The translations under genes were made by a program, and so were the position numbers. Source: Pseudomonas sp. WS 5079 (GTDB lineage Bacteria > Pseudomonadota > Gammaproteobacteria > Pseudomonadales > Pseudomonadaceae). From it: DNA of 64,000 nucleotides. This document shows, piece after piece, positions 36,656 through 44,654 of this stretch. Below the pieces are notes generated by a model. It was not told the origin of the DNA. It was given only the letters and a program-made list of their open reading frames with translations, and did no database searches. The stretch is taken from positions 186,001 to 250,000 of the forward strand of contig NZ_JAAQWN010000008.1 of the NCBI RefSeq assembly GCF_012985465.1, given 5' to 3'. How positions within the stretch are numbered: the first letter of the stretch is position 1; the number at the start of each line of letters is the position of its first letter.

Positions 36656-37282
36656 ATGAGCGTGGAAACCTGGCTGCTGTTCAGCGGCGCTGCTTTGATC
36701 GTGATCCTGATTCCGGGGCCGCTGTCGCTGCTGATGATCAGCAACAGCCTGAACTACGGCCTGCGCCGTTCGTATCCGGCGTTTCTGGGTGGGGTGTTTG
36801 CCTCGATCTGCCTGTTGAGCGCCTCGGCCCTGGGCCTGGGCGCACTGTTGCTGGCGTCGGAGCAGTTGTTCAGCGCGCTGAAGATCGTCGGTGCGCTGTA
36901 CCTGTTCTACCTTGCCTGGCAGAGCTGGCAGCAATCGCGCCTGCCGTCCCAGGGCGCCGTGGTGCCGGAGGCAGCGCCCGTGCCACGTTTTCGTGCACTG
37001 TTTGGCCGGGCGTTTGTGCTGGGCGCCAGCAATCCCAAGGACATTCTGTTTTTTGCGGCCTTCCTGCCGCAGTTTCTCAGCAGCCAACAGCCGTTCCTGC
37101 CACAACTGCTGATCATGATCGCCACCTGGACCGTGCTGGACCTGCTGTGCAAGCTGGCCTATGGCCTGGGTGCCCATGGTGCCGCGCGCTACCTGCGCAC
37201 CGGTAAGGGCCAGAGCTGGTTCAATCGCTTCAGTGCCGGGCTGTTTGGCAGCGCCGGGGCAGCGTCGCTGCTCAAGGGCTAA
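36656..37282 (+). CDS. LysE/RhtB family exporter
   Basis: 208 residues with five to six membrane helices and the LysE-family opening (SVETWLLFSGAALIVILIPG, P followed by GPLSLLMISNSLNYG) and the central LGASNPKDILFFAAFLPQF. Members export amino acids or related small metabolites. ATG 36656 with GGAGGAATGTA upstream. It stands between the purine permease and the urate genes; a role in exporting a catabolic product is only a guess. Confidence 0.9.
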   Translation: MSVETWLLFSGAALIVILIPGPLSLLMISNSLNYGLRRSYPAFLGGVFASICLLSASALGLGALLLASEQLFSALKIVGALYLFYLAWQSWQQSRLPSQGAVVPEAAPVPRFRALFGRAFVLGASNPKDILFFAAFLPQFLSSQQPFLPQLLIMIATWTVLDLLCKLAYGLGAHGAARYLRTGKGQSWFNRFSAGLFGSAGAASLLKG

Positions 37283-37292
37283 CACATAACCC

Positions 37293-37316
37293 TGTGGGAA
37301 CTGTCGAGCTCCCACA
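37293..37316. repeat. Truncated REP-like hairpin
   Basis: TGTGGGA-ACTGTCGAGC-TCCCACA: the outer ends of a REPIN with the interior lost. It may help end the LysE transcript but has no T-tract. Confidence 0.5.
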
Positions 37317-37367
37317 ATGGCTCCTCTTGTTCGCTGGCATTGGCTCATGACCCGCCTTTTTGCGGGC

Positions 37368-37394
37368 AAAAAAAAGCCCGCAGTGTGAGCGGGC
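37368..37394 (-). terminator. Rho-independent terminator of hiuH
   Basis: On the minus strand GCCCGCTCACACTGCGGGC is followed by eight T. It sits about 45 bases downstream of the hiuH stop. Confidence 0.85.
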
Positions 37395-37438
37395 GAAACC
37401 AACGAAGAGCATTTGGGGGTGTGAAGCCAGGTGACGAC

Positions 37439-37792
37439 TCAGCTACCGCGATAGGTGGAGTAGCTGTAGGGCGAAATCAGCAAGGGCACGTGGTAGTGAT
37501 CCTGTTCGGCGCTGATGCCAAAACGCAGCACCACCACATCCAGGAACGCCGGCTGGGGCAATTGCACGCCACGGGCGCGGTAGTAATCCCCGGCGCTGAA
37601 TTGCAGCTGATAGACGCCACTGCGGTAGTCATCACCTTGCAGCAGCGGCGCGTCGCAACGGCCATCGCTGTTGGTCAAGGTGCTGGCAACCAGTTCCAGC
37701 TGCGCGCCTTCGACGCGGTACAGTTCAACCTTGATGGCGCTGCCTGGGCAGCCGTGCGCGGCGTCCAGTACGTGTGTGGTCAGTCGTCCCAT
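37439..37792 (-). CDS. hiuH: 5-hydroxyisourate hydrolase (transthyretin-like)
   Basis: Hydrolyses 5-hydroxyisourate, the product of urate oxidation, to OHCU. 117 residues with the TLP signatures: LTTHVLDAAHG (His), GRCDAPLL (Arg), HYHVPLLISPYSYSTYRGS, ending in the diagnostic YRGS tetrapeptide. ATG 37792 is preferred to a longer in-frame opening because CGGGAG lies upstream. It is transcribed away from puuE, across a 407-base regulatory region. Confidence 0.96.
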   Translation of the reverse strand: MGRLTTHVLDAAHGCPGSAIKVELYRVEGAQLELVASTLTNSDGRCDAPLLQGDDYRSGVYQLQFSAGDYYRARGVQLPQPAFLDVVVLRFGISAEQDHYHVPLLISPYSYSTYRGS

Positions 37793-37889
37793 GGATCGGA
37801 GCTCCCGTGTCATCGATTAATAAGAGGCCGCACCTTTGTGGGGCACTGAAAAAGCCGGCAATGGCTGATTAAGACACTTTTCAAAAAAA

Positions 37890-37899
37890 TTGTACACAA
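37890..37899. promoter_or_regulatory. Operator-like TTGTACACAA upstream of hiuH
   Basis: One base from the perfect palindrome found before puuE and the AzgA permease. About 97 bases upstream of the hiuH start. Confidence 0.5.
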
Positions 37900-37927
37900 T
37901 AAATTCAACAACCACCCTCTCCCCCTG

Positions 37928-38014
37928 CCGGAGCCGGCTTGCCGACGATGACGGTATATCAGCCGCAGATAGGGCAGCAGCAAGAATGCAATCGCTGGCA
38001 AGACGCATCCTACA
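37928..38014. repeat. Degenerate REPIN
   Basis: CCGGAGCCGGCTTGCCGACG, inner GGTATATCAGCC, and ATCGCTGGCAAGACGCATCC recall the GTAGGAGCTGGCTTGCC-type REPIN with many mismatches. Confidence 0.65.
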
Positions 38015-38125
38015 GGTGAGTTCGCATATTTTAGTTGACCAGTCGGGCAAGTTTCTTGCAAGGATAGGCCGGTGCGACCGTCTGGAAAAAATGCAGAAAT
38101 ACAGGCTTACAAAGTGCCCATTAAG

Positions 38126-38135
38126 TTGTATACAA
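38126..38135. promoter_or_regulatory. Palindromic operator TTGTATACAA upstream of puuE
   Basis: Exact copy of the palindrome upstream of the purine permease, 65 bases before the puuE GTG, where a repressor would block the promoter. Confidence 0.62.
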
Positions 38136-38199
38136 TCAGCCCATCGCTGTGACGCAACAGCCGCCACACCATCGATCACGAACAAGAAGGAAGACTGCA

Positions 38200-39126
38200 G
38201 TGAGCGCTGACTACCCACGCGACCTGATCGGTTACGGCAGTAACCCTGTGCATCCACACTGGCCAGGCAAGGCGCGTATCGCCCTGTCGTTCGTACTCAA
38301 TTACGAAGAAGGCGGTGAGCGCAATATCCTGCACGGCGACAAAGAGTCGGAAGCCTTCCTCTCGGAAATGGTCTCGGCCCAGCCGCTGCAAGGCGCACGC
38401 AACATGAGCATGGAGTCGCTGTACGAATACGGCAGCCGTGCGGGCGTGTGGCGCATCCTCAAGCTGTTCAAGGAATTCGACATTCCGCTGACCATCTTCG
38501 CCGTGGCCATGGCCGCCCAGCGCCACCCCGACGTGATCCGTTCGATGGTCGCCGCCGGCCACGAGATCTGCAGCCACGGCTACCGCTGGATCGACTACCA
38601 ATACATGGACGAGGCCCAGGAGCGCGAGCATATGCTCGAAGCCATCCGCATCCTCACCGAGCTGACCGGCGAGCGCCCACTGGGCTGGTACACCGGGCGC
38701 ACCGGCCCCAATACGCGGCGGCTGGTGATGGAGGAAGGTGGCTTTCTGTATGACTGCGACACCTATGACGACGACCTGCCCTACTGGGAACCCAACAACC
38801 CGACCGGCAAGCCGCACCTGGTGATCCCCTACACCCTGGACACCAACGACATGCGCTTCACCCAGGTCCAGGGTTTCAACAAGGGCGACGACTTTTTCGA
38901 GTACCTCAAGGACGCCTTCGATGTGTTGTATGCCGAAGGGGCCGAGGCGCCGAAGATGCTCTCCATCGGCCTGCATTGCCGCTTGATCGGCCGCCCGGCG
39001 CGCCTGGCTGCCCTCAAGCGCTTTATCGAATACGCCAAGGGTCATGACCAGGTGTGGTTCGCCCGCCGTGTCGACATTGCCCGCCACTGGCACGACGTCC
39101 ACCCTTTCCAGGGAGCCGCCAAATGA
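38200..39126 (+). CDS. puuE: Allantoinase PuuE (polysaccharide-deacetylase fold)
   Basis: Hydrolyses allantoin to allantoate by a metal-independent enzyme unrelated to classical allantoinase. 308 residues, the length I recall for the P. fluorescens enzyme. NodB-like features: LSFVLNYEEGGERN near the start, HEICSHGYRWIDYQ, and RPLGWYTGRTGPNTRRLV. GTG 38200 is the start, with GAAGGAAG upstream. uraD overlaps its stop by four bases (ATGA), so they are translationally coupled. Confidence 0.96.
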   Translation: MSADYPRDLIGYGSNPVHPHWPGKARIALSFVLNYEEGGERNILHGDKESEAFLSEMVSAQPLQGARNMSMESLYEYGSRAGVWRILKLFKEFDIPLTIFAVAMAAQRHPDVIRSMVAAGHEICSHGYRWIDYQYMDEAQEREHMLEAIRILTELTGERPLGWYTGRTGPNTRRLVMEEGGFLYDCDTYDDDLPYWEPNNPTGKPHLVIPYTLDTNDMRFTQVQGFNKGDDFFEYLKDAFDVLYAEGAEAPKMLSIGLHCRLIGRPARLAALKRFIEYAKGHDQVWFARRVDIARHWHDVHPFQGAAK

Positions 39127-39638
39127 CTGCTTTCCAGACCTTGAAACCGTCGACCCTGAGCCGCGACGAATTCGTCGCAGCCTTCGCCGACATCTACGAA
39201 CATTCGCCATGGGTGGCCGAAAAGGCCTTCGACCTGGGCCAGGACGCCTCGATCGACCAGATCGAAACCCTGCACCAGCGCATGAGCGACATCCTGTTGA
39301 GTGCTGATCATCCAAGCCAACTGGCCCTGATCAACGCTCACCCGGACCTGGCAGGCCGTGCGGCCGTCCAGGGCCAACTCACCCAAGCCAGCACCGATGA
39401 GCAAGCTGGCGCGGGGATTCACCAATGCACGGCCGAAGAGTTCTCACGCTTCACCGAGCTGAACGATGCCTACAAGGCCAAGTTCAAGTTTCCCTTCATC
39501 ATGGCGGTAAAAGGCAGCAACCGGCATCAGATCCTCAAAGCGTTTGAAACGCGCATCCACCACCCGGTCGACACCGAGTTCAAGTGCGCGCTGGCAGAGA
39601 TCAACAAGATCGCGTTGTTCCGATTACTGACCCTTTAG
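39123..39638 (+). CDS. uraD: OHCU decarboxylase
   Basis: Decarboxylates 2-oxo-4-hydroxy-4-carboxy-5-ureidoimidazoline to S-allantoin, the step after HiuH. 171 residues; the helical family signature includes FVAAFADIYEHSPWVAEKAF, the catalytic-His block LINAHPDLAGRAA, FPFIMAVKGSNRHQIL and the C-terminal EFKCALAEINKIALFRL. ATG 39123 overlaps the puuE stop. Confidence 0.95.
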   Translation: MTAFQTLKPSTLSRDEFVAAFADIYEHSPWVAEKAFDLGQDASIDQIETLHQRMSDILLSADHPSQLALINAHPDLAGRAAVQGQLTQASTDEQAGAGIHQCTAEEFSRFTELNDAYKAKFKFPFIMAVKGSNRHQILKAFETRIHHPVDTEFKCALAEINKIALFRLLTL

Positions 39639-39719
39639 CAAACCTGGCCCGAGCGTATCGATCAACGCCCAGGGCCTGGCAAGCATCCCAAGCCACTCTA
39701 TCTAAGGCAGACAAGAAGA

Positions 39720-40715
39720 ATGAAAGCTTACGCCGTACCTTTCGAAAAGTTCGTCAACCTGGCCGACGCCCGCCTGGGCACCAAGATCATCTCAGTGACC
39801 GATGACTGGTTCGCCGACGCCAACCGACTGTTCCAGCCGACCCCGGCCGTATGGAAGGAGGGCGTTTTCGATGATAACGGCAAGTGGATGGACGGCTGGG
39901 AGTCACGCCGCAAGCGCTTCGAAGGCTTCGACAGCGCGGTGATCCGCCTGGGCGTACCGGGCTCGATCAAGGGCGTGGACATCGACACTTCATTCTTCAC
40001 CGGCAACTTCCCGCCATCGGCGTCCCTGGAAGGCTGCTTCCTGGCTGCGGGCGAACCCGATGCCAACACCCAGTGGGTCGAAGTACTGTCTGCCGTGGAA
40101 TTGCAGGGCAATAGCCATCACTTCCACGAGATCAATAACGACCAGGCGTTCAGCCACCTGCGCTTCAACATCTACCCGGATGGTGGCGTGGCCCGTCTGC
40201 GCGTGTACGGCATTCCGTTCCGCGACTGGTCGGCCGTGGGCGACAACGAACAAGTGGACCTGGCCTCCTCCCTCAATGGCGGGCGTGCGCTGGCCTGTTC
40301 CGACGAACACTTCGGGCGCATGGGCAACATCCTCAACCCGGGCCGTGGCATCAACATGGGCGATGGCTGGGAAACTGCCCGTCGTCGCACGCCAGGCAAC
40401 GATTGGGTGATCGTCGCGCTGGGGCATGCCGGCGAGATCGACAAAGTGGTGGTCGACACCCTGCACTTCAAAGGCAACTACCCGGACACCTGCTCGATCC
40501 AGGGCGCGTTCGTCAAGGGCGGTACCGACAGCCAGATCGAGACCCAGTCGCTGTTCTGGCGTGAATTGCTGCCAGCACAGAAGCTGGAAATGCACGCCGA
40601 ACACACCTTTGCCGAGCAGATCAAGGCACTGGGCCCGATCACCCACATCCGCCTCAACGTATTCCCGGATGGTGGTGTGAGCCGCCTGCGGGTGTTCGGC
40701 AAGGTCGCTAAGTAA
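39720..40715 (+). CDS. alc: Allantoicase
   Basis: Splits allantoate into ureidoglycolate and urea. 331 residues made of two tandem jelly-roll domains with repeated motifs: DSAVIRLGVPGSIKGVDIDT followed by SFFTGNFPPSASLEGCF in the first half, and DWVIVALGHAGEIDKVVVDT followed by LHFKGNYPDTCSIQGAF in the second. Each half has an HLRFNIYPDGGVARLRVYG-type repeat. Start ATG 39720; 81 bases after uraD. Confidence 0.96.
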   Translation: MKAYAVPFEKFVNLADARLGTKIISVTDDWFADANRLFQPTPAVWKEGVFDDNGKWMDGWESRRKRFEGFDSAVIRLGVPGSIKGVDIDTSFFTGNFPPSASLEGCFLAAGEPDANTQWVEVLSAVELQGNSHHFHEINNDQAFSHLRFNIYPDGGVARLRVYGIPFRDWSAVGDNEQVDLASSLNGGRALACSDEHFGRMGNILNPGRGINMGDGWETARRRTPGNDWVIVALGHAGEIDKVVVDTLHFKGNYPDTCSIQGAFVKGGTDSQIETQSLFWRELLPAQKLEMHAEHTFAEQIKALGPITHIRLNVFPDGGVSRLRVFGKVAK

Positions 40716-40727
40716 GCGGTGAACCCA

Positions 40728-40795
40728 ATCGCGGGCAAACCCGCTCCCACATTTGCAATGCATTCCCCTGTGGGAGCGGGCTCGCCCGCGATAGC
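40728..40795. repeat. Short REP pair between alc and allA
   Basis: ATCGCGGGCAAACCCGCTCC then GTGGGAGCGGGCTCGCCCGC in tail-to-tail orientation with only ~20 bases between. It lies inside the putative urate operon. Confidence 0.85.
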
Positions 40796-40835
40796 AATAG
40801 ACCAGACAACACAGAACTCGGATAAGAAGACAGCC

Positions 40836-41339
40836 ATGCGCACACTGATGATCGAACCCTTGACCAAAGAAGCCTTCGCCCCCTTCGGAGACGTTATCGA
40901 AACCGACGGCAGCGATCACTTCATGATCAACAACGGCTCGACCATGCGCTTTCATAAACTGGCGACGGTAGAAACCGCCACGCCAGAAGACCACGCCATC
41001 ATCAGCATCTTCCGCGCCGACGCGCAGGACATGCCGCTGACCGTGTGCATGCTGGAGAGACACCCGCTGGGCAGCCAGGCCTTTATCCCGCTGCTCGGCA
41101 ACCCCTTTCTGATCGTGGTCGCGCCCGTTGGCGATGCACCTGTATCAGGCTTGGTCCGCGCCTTCGTCACCAACGGCAGGCAGGGCATTAATTACCATCG
41201 CGGCGTCTGGCACCACCCGGTGCTGACGATCGAAAAGCGGGATGACTTCCTGGTGGTTGATCGCAGTGGCACAGGCAATAACTGCGATGAGCATTTTTTC
41301 AAAGAGGATGAGCGGTTGATCCTCGCCCCCCACCAATAA
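40836..41339 (+). CDS. allA: Ureidoglycolate lyase
   Basis: Releases urea from ureidoglycolate to give glyoxylate, completing the pathway. 167 residues, cupin-like AllA fold: LTKEAFAPFGDVIETDG, MLERHPLGSQAFIPL (active-site His), GRQGINYHRGVWHHPVLTIE with the conserved HRGxWHHP. ATG 40836. The next gene, puuD, begins 51 bases later. Confidence 0.95.
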   Translation: MRTLMIEPLTKEAFAPFGDVIETDGSDHFMINNGSTMRFHKLATVETATPEDHAIISIFRADAQDMPLTVCMLERHPLGSQAFIPLLGNPFLIVVAPVGDAPVSGLVRAFVTNGRQGINYHRGVWHHPVLTIEKRDDFLVVDRSGTGNNCDEHFFKEDERLILAPHQ

Positions 41340-41390
41340 GAGAAGGTCCGATCACCCGACAACAAGGGTGACGGGCGAGAGGTAAAGACT

Positions 41391-42689
41391 GTGGAAGCAC
41401 ATCTGTTGGAATGGCTGAACCTTAGCGTGCGCTGGGTTCATATGATCACTGGCGTGGCCTGGATCGGTGCGTCTTTCTATTTTGTATGGCTGGAAAACAA
41501 CCTCAACCGCGTCAACCCCAAAAACGGCCTGGCTGGCGATTTATGGGCGATCCACGGTGGCGGTATCTACCACCTGGAAAAATACAAACTGGCCCCGCCG
41601 ACCATGCCGGACAACCTGCACTGGTTCAAATGGGAAGCCTATTTCACCTGGATGTCAGGCGTCGCGCTGCTCTGCGTGGTGTTCTATCTCAACCCGACGC
41701 TCTACCTGCTGGCTCCCGGCAGCAGCCTGAGCGGCACCGAAGGCGTGTTGCTGGGCATTGGCTCACTGTTCGCTGGCTGGTTCATCTACTCCTTTCTCTG
41801 CGACTCGGCCCTGGGCAAACGCCCTGCCCTGCTCGGTTTTATCCTGTTCATCCTGTTGATCGGCGCGGCCTACGGCTTCAGCAAGGTGTTCAGCGGGCGC
41901 GGTGCGTACCTGCATGTGGGGGCGATCATCGGCACCATCATGGTCGGTAACGTGTTCCGCATCATCATGCCGGCCCAGCGCGCGCTGGTGGCAGCAATTG
42001 CAGAAAACCGCACGCCAGACCCGGCACTGCCGGCCAAGGGCCTGCTGCGTTCACGACACAACAACTACTTCACCCTGCCCGTGCTGTTCATCATGATCAG
42101 CAACCACTTCCCCAGCACCTACGGCAGCCAGTACAACTGGTTGATCCTGGCCGGGATCGCGGTGGCGGCGGTGTTGGTGCGGCACTACTTCAACACCCGT
42201 CACGACAGCCAGAAATACGCGTGGACCCTGCCGGTCGGCGCCCTGGCGATGATCTGCCTGGCCTATGTCACAGGTCCAAAACCCGTGGCTACCGCACCGG
42301 ACGTGGCCAAGGCGCCAGCGGCCATCGAGTACCAGCCATTGCCGGAAACGGCGCTGGGTGGCGGCCTCAAGCCAGCAGCCCCCGCCGCGCCAGCACCGGC
42401 GGCAGAAGCGGCGCCGGCCCAGGCCTCGACGGATTTCGGCAAGGTCCACAGCGTGATTGAACAACGTTGCACCGTATGCCATTCGGCCAAGCCCACCAGC
42501 CCGCTGTTCAGTGCCGCGCCGGCCGGGGTGATGTTCGATACCCCGGCGCAGATCCAGCAGCAGGCGGCGCGCATCCAGGCGCAGGCGGTTGCCAGCCAGA
42601 TCATGCCGCTGGGCAACATCACCCAGATGACCCAGCAGGAGCGGGAGTTGATTGGTAGTTGGATCAATCAAGGAGCCCGTACCAATTAA
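41391..42689 (+). CDS. puuD: Membrane urate hydroxylase with fused cytochrome c
   Basis: Oxidises urate to 5-hydroxyisourate at the inner membrane and passes electrons to a c-type haem instead of O2. 432 residues: about eight membrane helices (PuuD domain, ending near residue 305), an Ala/Pro-rich linker (about 312-350), then a cytochrome c domain with C360-T-V-C-H364 and a distal Met candidate in SQIMPLGN. Start is GTG 41391. It supplies the substrate of HiuH and UraD in the same cluster. Confidence 0.94.
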   Translation: MEAHLLEWLNLSVRWVHMITGVAWIGASFYFVWLENNLNRVNPKNGLAGDLWAIHGGGIYHLEKYKLAPPTMPDNLHWFKWEAYFTWMSGVALLCVVFYLNPTLYLLAPGSSLSGTEGVLLGIGSLFAGWFIYSFLCDSALGKRPALLGFILFILLIGAAYGFSKVFSGRGAYLHVGAIIGTIMVGNVFRIIMPAQRALVAAIAENRTPDPALPAKGLLRSRHNNYFTLPVLFIMISNHFPSTYGSQYNWLILAGIAVAAVLVRHYFNTRHDSQKYAWTLPVGALAMICLAYVTGPKPVATAPDVAKAPAAIEYQPLPETALGGGLKPAAPAAPAPAAEAAPAQASTDFGKVHSVIEQRCTVCHSAKPTSPLFSAAPAGVMFDTPAQIQQQAARIQAQAVASQIMPLGNITQMTQQERELIGSWINQGARTN

Positions 42690-42709
42690 CTGATTAGCGC
42701 AGATCAAAC

Positions 42710-42800
42710 TGTAGGAGCTGGCTTGCCTGCGATAGCGGTGCATCACGCACCGGAAGGGGTGAATGAACCACCGCTATCGCAGGCAAGCCAGCTCCCACAT
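42710..42800. repeat. REPIN between puuD and the urate permease
   Basis: TGTAGGAGCTGGCTTGCCTG and inverted CGCAGGCAAGCCAGCTCCCA, inner arms ATAGCGGTG / CACCGCTAT-like (CCACCGCTATCG). Confidence 0.92.
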
Positions 42801-42887
42801 TTGCAATGTGCAGTGTTTTGAAGATTGGGTTTCACCTGGCAATTGACTGCCAAACAACACAAAAATAAAAAAGATCCGAGGTGTTGC

Positions 42888-44231
42888 ATGTCCCAGTTAG
42901 AACCGCAGATTCCTGCCGTACCCGCCATGGTGCGGCTGCCCCTTTTGCAACTGATCCTGGTAGGCCTGCAACATGTACTGCTGATGTACGGCGGCGCCGT
43001 GGCCGTGCCTCTGATCATCGGGCAAGCCGCAGGCTTGAGCCGTGAAGAAATCGCCTTTCTGATCAACGCCGACCTGCTGGTGGCGGGGATCGCCACCATG
43101 GTCCAGTCCTCTGGCATCGGCCCGCTGGGCATCCGCATGCCGGTGATGATGGGCGCCAGTTTTGCCGCCGTCGGCAGCATGGTCGCCATGGCGGGCATGC
43201 CGGGTATCGGCCTGCAAGGGATCTTCGGCGCGACCATCGCCGCCGGGTTCTTTGGCATGCTCATCGCGCCCTTCATGTCCAAGGTGGTGCGCTTCTTCCC
43301 ACCGTTGGTGACCGGTACCGTGATCACGGCCATCGGTCTTTCGTTGTTTCCAGTAGCCGTGAACTGGGCAGGCGGCGGCGCCACTGCCGTGCAGTTCGGC
43401 TCGCCGATCTACCTGGCCATCGCCGGCCTGGTACTCGCCACCATCTTGCTGATCAACCGGTTCATGCGCGGCTTCTGGGTCAATATCTCGGTATTGATCG
43501 GCATGGCCCTGGGCTACGCCTTGTGTGGATTGCTCGGCATGGTCGACCTCGGCGGCCTGGAACAGGCGCCGTGGCTGCAAGTGGTCACGCCTTTGCACTT
43601 CGGCATGCCCACGTTCGAATTGGCGCCAATCCTGTCGATGTGCCTGGTGGTGGTGATTATCTTTGTCGAGTCCACCGGCATGTTCCTCGCGCTGGGCAAG
43701 ATCACCGGCCAGGAAGTCACCCCGAAGATGCTGCGTCGCGGCCTGCTGTGCGATGCCGGCGCGTCGTTCTTTGCCGGGTTCTTCAATACCTTCACCCACT
43801 CCTCGTTCGCCCAGAACATCGGCCTGGTGCAAATGACCGGTGTGCGCTGCCGTTCGGTGACGATCATGGCCGGGGCCTTTTTGATTGTCCTGAGCTTGCT
43901 GCCCAAGGCGGCGTTTCTGGTGGCATCGATTCCTCCTGCGGTGCTGGGCGGCGCAGCCATCGCGATGTTCGGCATGGTGGCAGCGACCGGGATCAAGATC
44001 CTGCAGGAAGCCGACATTGCCGACCGTCGTAACCAGTTGCTGGTGGCGGTCAGCATCGGCATGGGCCTGATCCCGGTGGTACGCCCGGAGTTCTTCGCCC
44101 AGTTGCCCCTGTGGATGAGCCCGATTACCCATAGCGGCATCGCCATGGCCACGCTTAGTGCGTTGTCGCTGAATGTGTTGTTCAACATTCTGGGCGGCTC
44201 AGAACGCCCCGCAGTCGCCCATACGCATTGA
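42888..44231 (+). CDS. NCS2 nucleobase:cation symporter (urate/xanthine-type)
   Basis: 447 residues, about 14 membrane segments, NAT/NCS2 family. Visible signatures: LQLILVGLQHVLLMYGGAVA near the start with the conserved QH, FVESTGMFLALGKITGQEVT, and the substrate-site block FFNTFTHSSFAQNIGLVQMT. The N-T-x-T-x-SxFxQNxGLVxxTGV signature and the location right after puuD suggest urate or xanthine uptake. ATG 42888 with GAGGTG upstream. Confidence 0.92.
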   Translation: MSQLEPQIPAVPAMVRLPLLQLILVGLQHVLLMYGGAVAVPLIIGQAAGLSREEIAFLINADLLVAGIATMVQSSGIGPLGIRMPVMMGASFAAVGSMVAMAGMPGIGLQGIFGATIAAGFFGMLIAPFMSKVVRFFPPLVTGTVITAIGLSLFPVAVNWAGGGATAVQFGSPIYLAIAGLVLATILLINRFMRGFWVNISVLIGMALGYALCGLLGMVDLGGLEQAPWLQVVTPLHFGMPTFELAPILSMCLVVVIIFVESTGMFLALGKITGQEVTPKMLRRGLLCDAGASFFAGFFNTFTHSSFAQNIGLVQMTGVRCRSVTIMAGAFLIVLSLLPKAAFLVASIPPAVLGGAAIAMFGMVAATGIKILQEADIADRRNQLLVAVSIGMGLIPVVRPEFFAQLPLWMSPITHSGIAMATLSALSLNVLFNILGGSERPAVAHTH

Positions 44232-44654
44232 TTCCTTCGTTACTCGAACAGGGAATATCAACATGCACACCACAGACTTGGGGCCGGCCACACGCTGTGC
44301 CCCATTCTCGCCCCCTGCGCTCTTTTACAGCGCACTTGAGCACAGGCTCTGGAGCCAGTATTCTCCGCGCCCGCTCGAATCGACTCAAAAAAAAACAGCG
44401 AATGTAAAAGCTGACTTAAAGGCCAACTTATCCCGGCCTTATGTCTGCTGCCAAAGTGCGCAAAAGTCCTCTGAACCCGACTGCATCCCATGTAGCCGGC
44501 GGGGATTTTTTGGCTTTTCAAACACTTTGGCGCAGCTCTTGCTAAAAGCATTAAAGCTGACCGAACAGACGATTTTTGCAGCGAACCAAAAGGCGCCACA
44601 CCAGAGCGCCTGCGTAGAAGAAAAACCATAAAACTTTAGCTCGGGAGCAACCGA
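44232..44654. other. Intergenic region upstream of the Tsx/OmpK-like porin
   Basis: 423 bases with no supported gene. The last 130 bases hold a sigma-54 promoter candidate and an untranslated leader with GGCGC/GCGCC arms near 44590-44615. I looked for an NtrC-type upstream activator box and did not find a convincing one. Confidence 0.55.
44528..44543 (+). promoter_or_regulatory. Sigma-54 (-24/-12) promoter for the porin gene
   Basis: TGGCGCAGCTCTTGC has GG and GC with exactly ten bases between them (44529-44530 and 44541-44542), close to consensus TGGCACG-N4-TTGC. It is about 110 bases before the porin ATG, giving a leader of roughly 100 bases. Confidence 0.62.

Larger units (their letters stand above)
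37793..38199. other. Divergent control region of the urate genes
   Basis: 407 bases without a gene, between hiuH (minus) and puuE (plus). It holds a TTGTnnACAA site on each side (37890-37899 and 38126-38135) and a decayed REPIN in the middle. A GAAGGAAG ribosome-binding site precedes puuE. Confidence 0.6.

Noticed and set aside
35285..37402. 705-codon minus-strand open frame across the purine permease and LysE genes
   Set aside because: Antisense to two clear membrane-transporter genes; the product is a low-complexity His/Gln/Gly-rich sequence, a shadow of the real genes.
42828..42862. Sigma-54-like TGGCAATTGACTGCC before the NCS2 permease
   Set aside because: The GG and GC are nine bases apart, not ten, which normally abolishes sigma-54 recognition.
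44182..44631. Possible 152- or 123-codon genes upstream of the porin
   Set aside because: They cross the sigma-54 promoter and leader, lack ribosome-binding sites and resemble no family.
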